This document shows positions 62,634 to 64,000 of a stretch of DNA of 64,000 nucleotides, piece by piece. How positions within the stretch are numbered: position 1 is the stretch's first letter; each line of letters begins with the position of its first letter. The notes beneath the pieces were generated by a model. That model was not told the origin of the DNA. It worked only from the letters and a program-made list of their open reading frames with translations, and ran no database searches. A program made the position numbers and the translations under genes. The stretch comes from Azonexaceae bacterium (GTDB lineage Bacteria; Pseudomonadota; Gammaproteobacteria; Burkholderiales; Rhodocyclaceae): contig JAAXVL010000016.1 in NCBI GenBank assembly GCA_013335535.1, positions 1-64,000 of the forward strand, in the 5' to 3' direction.

Positions 62634-63806
62634 CTACAAGGATTGATCGAATTCTTCACTGCGGCGCGGCGGATAGGTTTCCCAGCCACCACAGGCCGGA
62701 CAACGCCAATAGAACTGGCGGGCCTTGAAGCCGCAATTATCGCATCGATAGCGCGACAGACGCTTCGTGTAGCCCTGGATAATACTTCTCGCCAACTCGA
62801 CATCAGGGCGAACCTCTGGTGCCACCAACGGCAAACGTGCGCTCATCAGTTTTTCCAGGCCCAGCAAGGTGGGATTGCGCTGAAGTTCCCCCCGCACCAG
62901 GCGATAGGCTGCTTCGACACCTTCACTTTCAAGGACTAGCTGATAGACCACCTCGAGCAAATCGAGCGATGGATAACGCTCAAGATATCCGCTTAACAAC
63001 GCGATACCTTCGGCCGGTCGTTCCAACTTGCGATAGGCCTCAAGCAGTCGCTGGGCTACCAGTGCCAGATATGCGGGATCCTGCTGCTCAATACGCTGCC
63101 AGGCTTCGATAGCGCCATTGAGATCAAGCTCCTGCATCAGCAGATCTCCCTGCAGGAGACTGGCCCGCACGCATTTCCGGTTCTCCTGGGTGGCGATCTC
63201 AAGGTACTCGCGCGCCGAGTCCGGGCGAGAACGCATGATTTCGTTCGCTGCCAGCTCGCAGTAATACTCAGCAACGTCCCGATGCGAGGCAACATCCGGC
63301 AGTTCACGTGCAATTTCAATGGCCTTCAGCCATTCCTTTTCTACCTGATAGATTTCCAGAAGATTACGCTTGGCCTCTTCCTCAAAATCGGTTCCCAACA
63401 GTTTGTTGAATATCTCTTCAGCCCGATCAAGCAGTCCCGCCTTCAGGTAATCCTGACCCAGCTCGGATAGCGCCTGTAAACGCACCTTGTCGTCAAGGTC
63501 AGGCAAATCAATCAGGTTCTGATGCATGCGGATGGCTCGCTCAGTTTCACCACGCCGGCGAAACAGGTTACCAAGAGCAAAATGCAACTCAACAGTCTGC
63601 AAATCGACCTTGGCGACTTCGAGAAAAGAGTCGATCGCCTTGTCCGGCTGCTCATTCAGCAGAAAATTCAGCCCTTGAAAATAGGAACGAGGCAAGGTAC
63701 GCGACTCATGCACCACCTGCTGCATGTCGACGCGGGCAGCGATCCAGCCCAGAGCAAAAAAGGCTGGTATCAGCAGTAGCTGCCAGTACTCGAATAATTC
63801 GTTCAT
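62634..63806 (-). CDS. lapB: Lipopolysaccharide assembly protein B
   Basis: 390 residues. One N-terminal transmembrane helix (about 10-26), a series of TPR repeats (about 45-330), and a C-terminal rubredoxin-like zinc/iron site [21 protein letters not shown]. LapB (YciM) lowers LpxC by helping FtsH and thus sets LPS level. Start overlaps the lapA stop by 4 bp. Confidence 0.94.
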   Translation of the reverse strand: MNELFEYWQLLLIPAFFALGWIAARVDMQQVVHESRTLPRSYFQGLNFLLNEQPDKAIDSFLEVAKVDLQTVELHFALGNLFRRRGETERAIRMHQNLIDLPDLDDKVRLQALSELGQDYLKAGLLDRAEEIFNKLLGTDFEEEAKRNLLEIYQVEKEWLKAIEIARELPDVASHRDVAEYYCELAANEIMRSRPDSAREYLEIATQENRKCVRASLLQGDLLMQELDLNGAIEAWQRIEQQDPAYLALVAQRLLEAYRKLERPAEGIALLSGYLERYPSLDLLEVVYQLVLESEGVEAAYRLVRGELQRNPTLLGLEKLMSARLPLVAPEVRPDVELARSIIQGYTKRLSRYRCDNCGFKARQFYWRCPACGGWETYPPRRSEEFDQSL

Positions 63807-64000
63807 GCGTTCGGCGGCACTTCCGGAGTGAGCGAAGCGGGTTTTTGAACAGCCTCACGCTTCAGTCGCGATATTTCACGACGCTGCCGAAAAATAACGC
63901 CCAACAGCGATAGCGCACCAATAATCACGCCACCGACAAAGAAGACCAGCAAGGCGATCACCAGCGGCGCTTGCCAGATTGCTCCGGGAAGAAGGCGAAG
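63803..64000 (-). CDS. lapA: Lipopolysaccharide assembly protein A, C-terminal part (window edge)
   Basis: Reading leftward from the edge gives PLVIALLVFFVGGVIIGAL (a transmembrane helix, with an aromatic W before it), a basic stretch FRQRREISRLKREA, and a Pro-rich tail ending VPPNA. This is the DUF1049/LapA pattern, the usual partner of LapB; stop overlaps lapB start (ATGA). The start lies beyond position 64000. Confidence 0.9.
   Translation of the reverse strand, partial: LRLLPGAIWQAPLVIALLVFFVGGVIIGALSLLGVIFRQRREISRLKREAVQKPASLTPEVPPNA

Overview
The window is a 64 kb, GC-rich, gene-dense piece of a betaproteobacterial chromosome. The lapA-lapB-ugd-hldA-hldD-cysM order, the ppa-nadE-glnB operon, a NosR-type protein and the metal-efflux genes suggest a Rhodocyclales organism of the Dechloromonas/Azonexus type. 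This is an inference from gene content; there is no rRNA to confirm it.

Layout. 1-12 kb: a leftward operon of DUF1302 outer-membrane protein, DUF1329 protein, YCF48-like beta-propeller, MMPL/RND exporter, PQQ/haem c alcohol dehydrogenase and aldehyde dehydrogenase. A terminator-like hairpin follows, then an unrecognised multi-pass membrane protein translationally coupled to a TonB-dependent receptor cut by the window edge. Two AraC-type regulators (12.3-14.4 kb) lie upstream. The set looks like a regulated system for uptake and periplasmic oxidation of a hydrophobic alcohol. 14.4-21.5 kb: a 370-bp palindrome-rich gap, a short signal-peptide ORF, then a leftward cluster (two exported alpha/beta hydrolases, a cupin-carboxymuconolactone decarboxylase fusion, an MFS pump, an aldo/keto reductase) with a divergent LysR regulator. 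21.6-24 kb: tRNA-Val, gltX and a duplicated Ala-Glu-Asp tRNA array. 24-37.6 kb: housekeeping genes (mltD, a peptide ABC importer without a binding protein, orphan HicB, tRNA-Ser, mltF, serS, a solitary NosR-like protein, DUF4126, rarA). 37.6-40.1 kb: an accessory island with a broken integron integrase, a PIN-like nuclease gene, a methyltransferase gene and a short apparent remnant of a TonB receptor. 40.1-49.4 kb: small proteins and an HME-RND metal efflux operon carrying a DUF3240 gene. 49.5-64 kb: lolA, ftsK, a Crp/Fnr regulator, trxB, smr, glnB-nadE-ppa, a 3'-5' exonuclease, and the cysM-hldD-hldA-ugd-lapB-lapA envelope operon, cut by the right edge.

The most unusual signal is a dispersed repeat of about 40 bp present in eight clear copies between 28.4 and 55.1 kb and absent from the rest of the window. 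Its core is GGTTGACCGTGG, with a TTTTGGCC stretch and a T-run before it. Four copies are intergenic. Three form the first codons of envelope proteins (the efflux adaptor, its TolC-like partner and LolA) and supply signal-peptide sequence containing FRLTV or LLTV. One is in frame inside an ABC permease.
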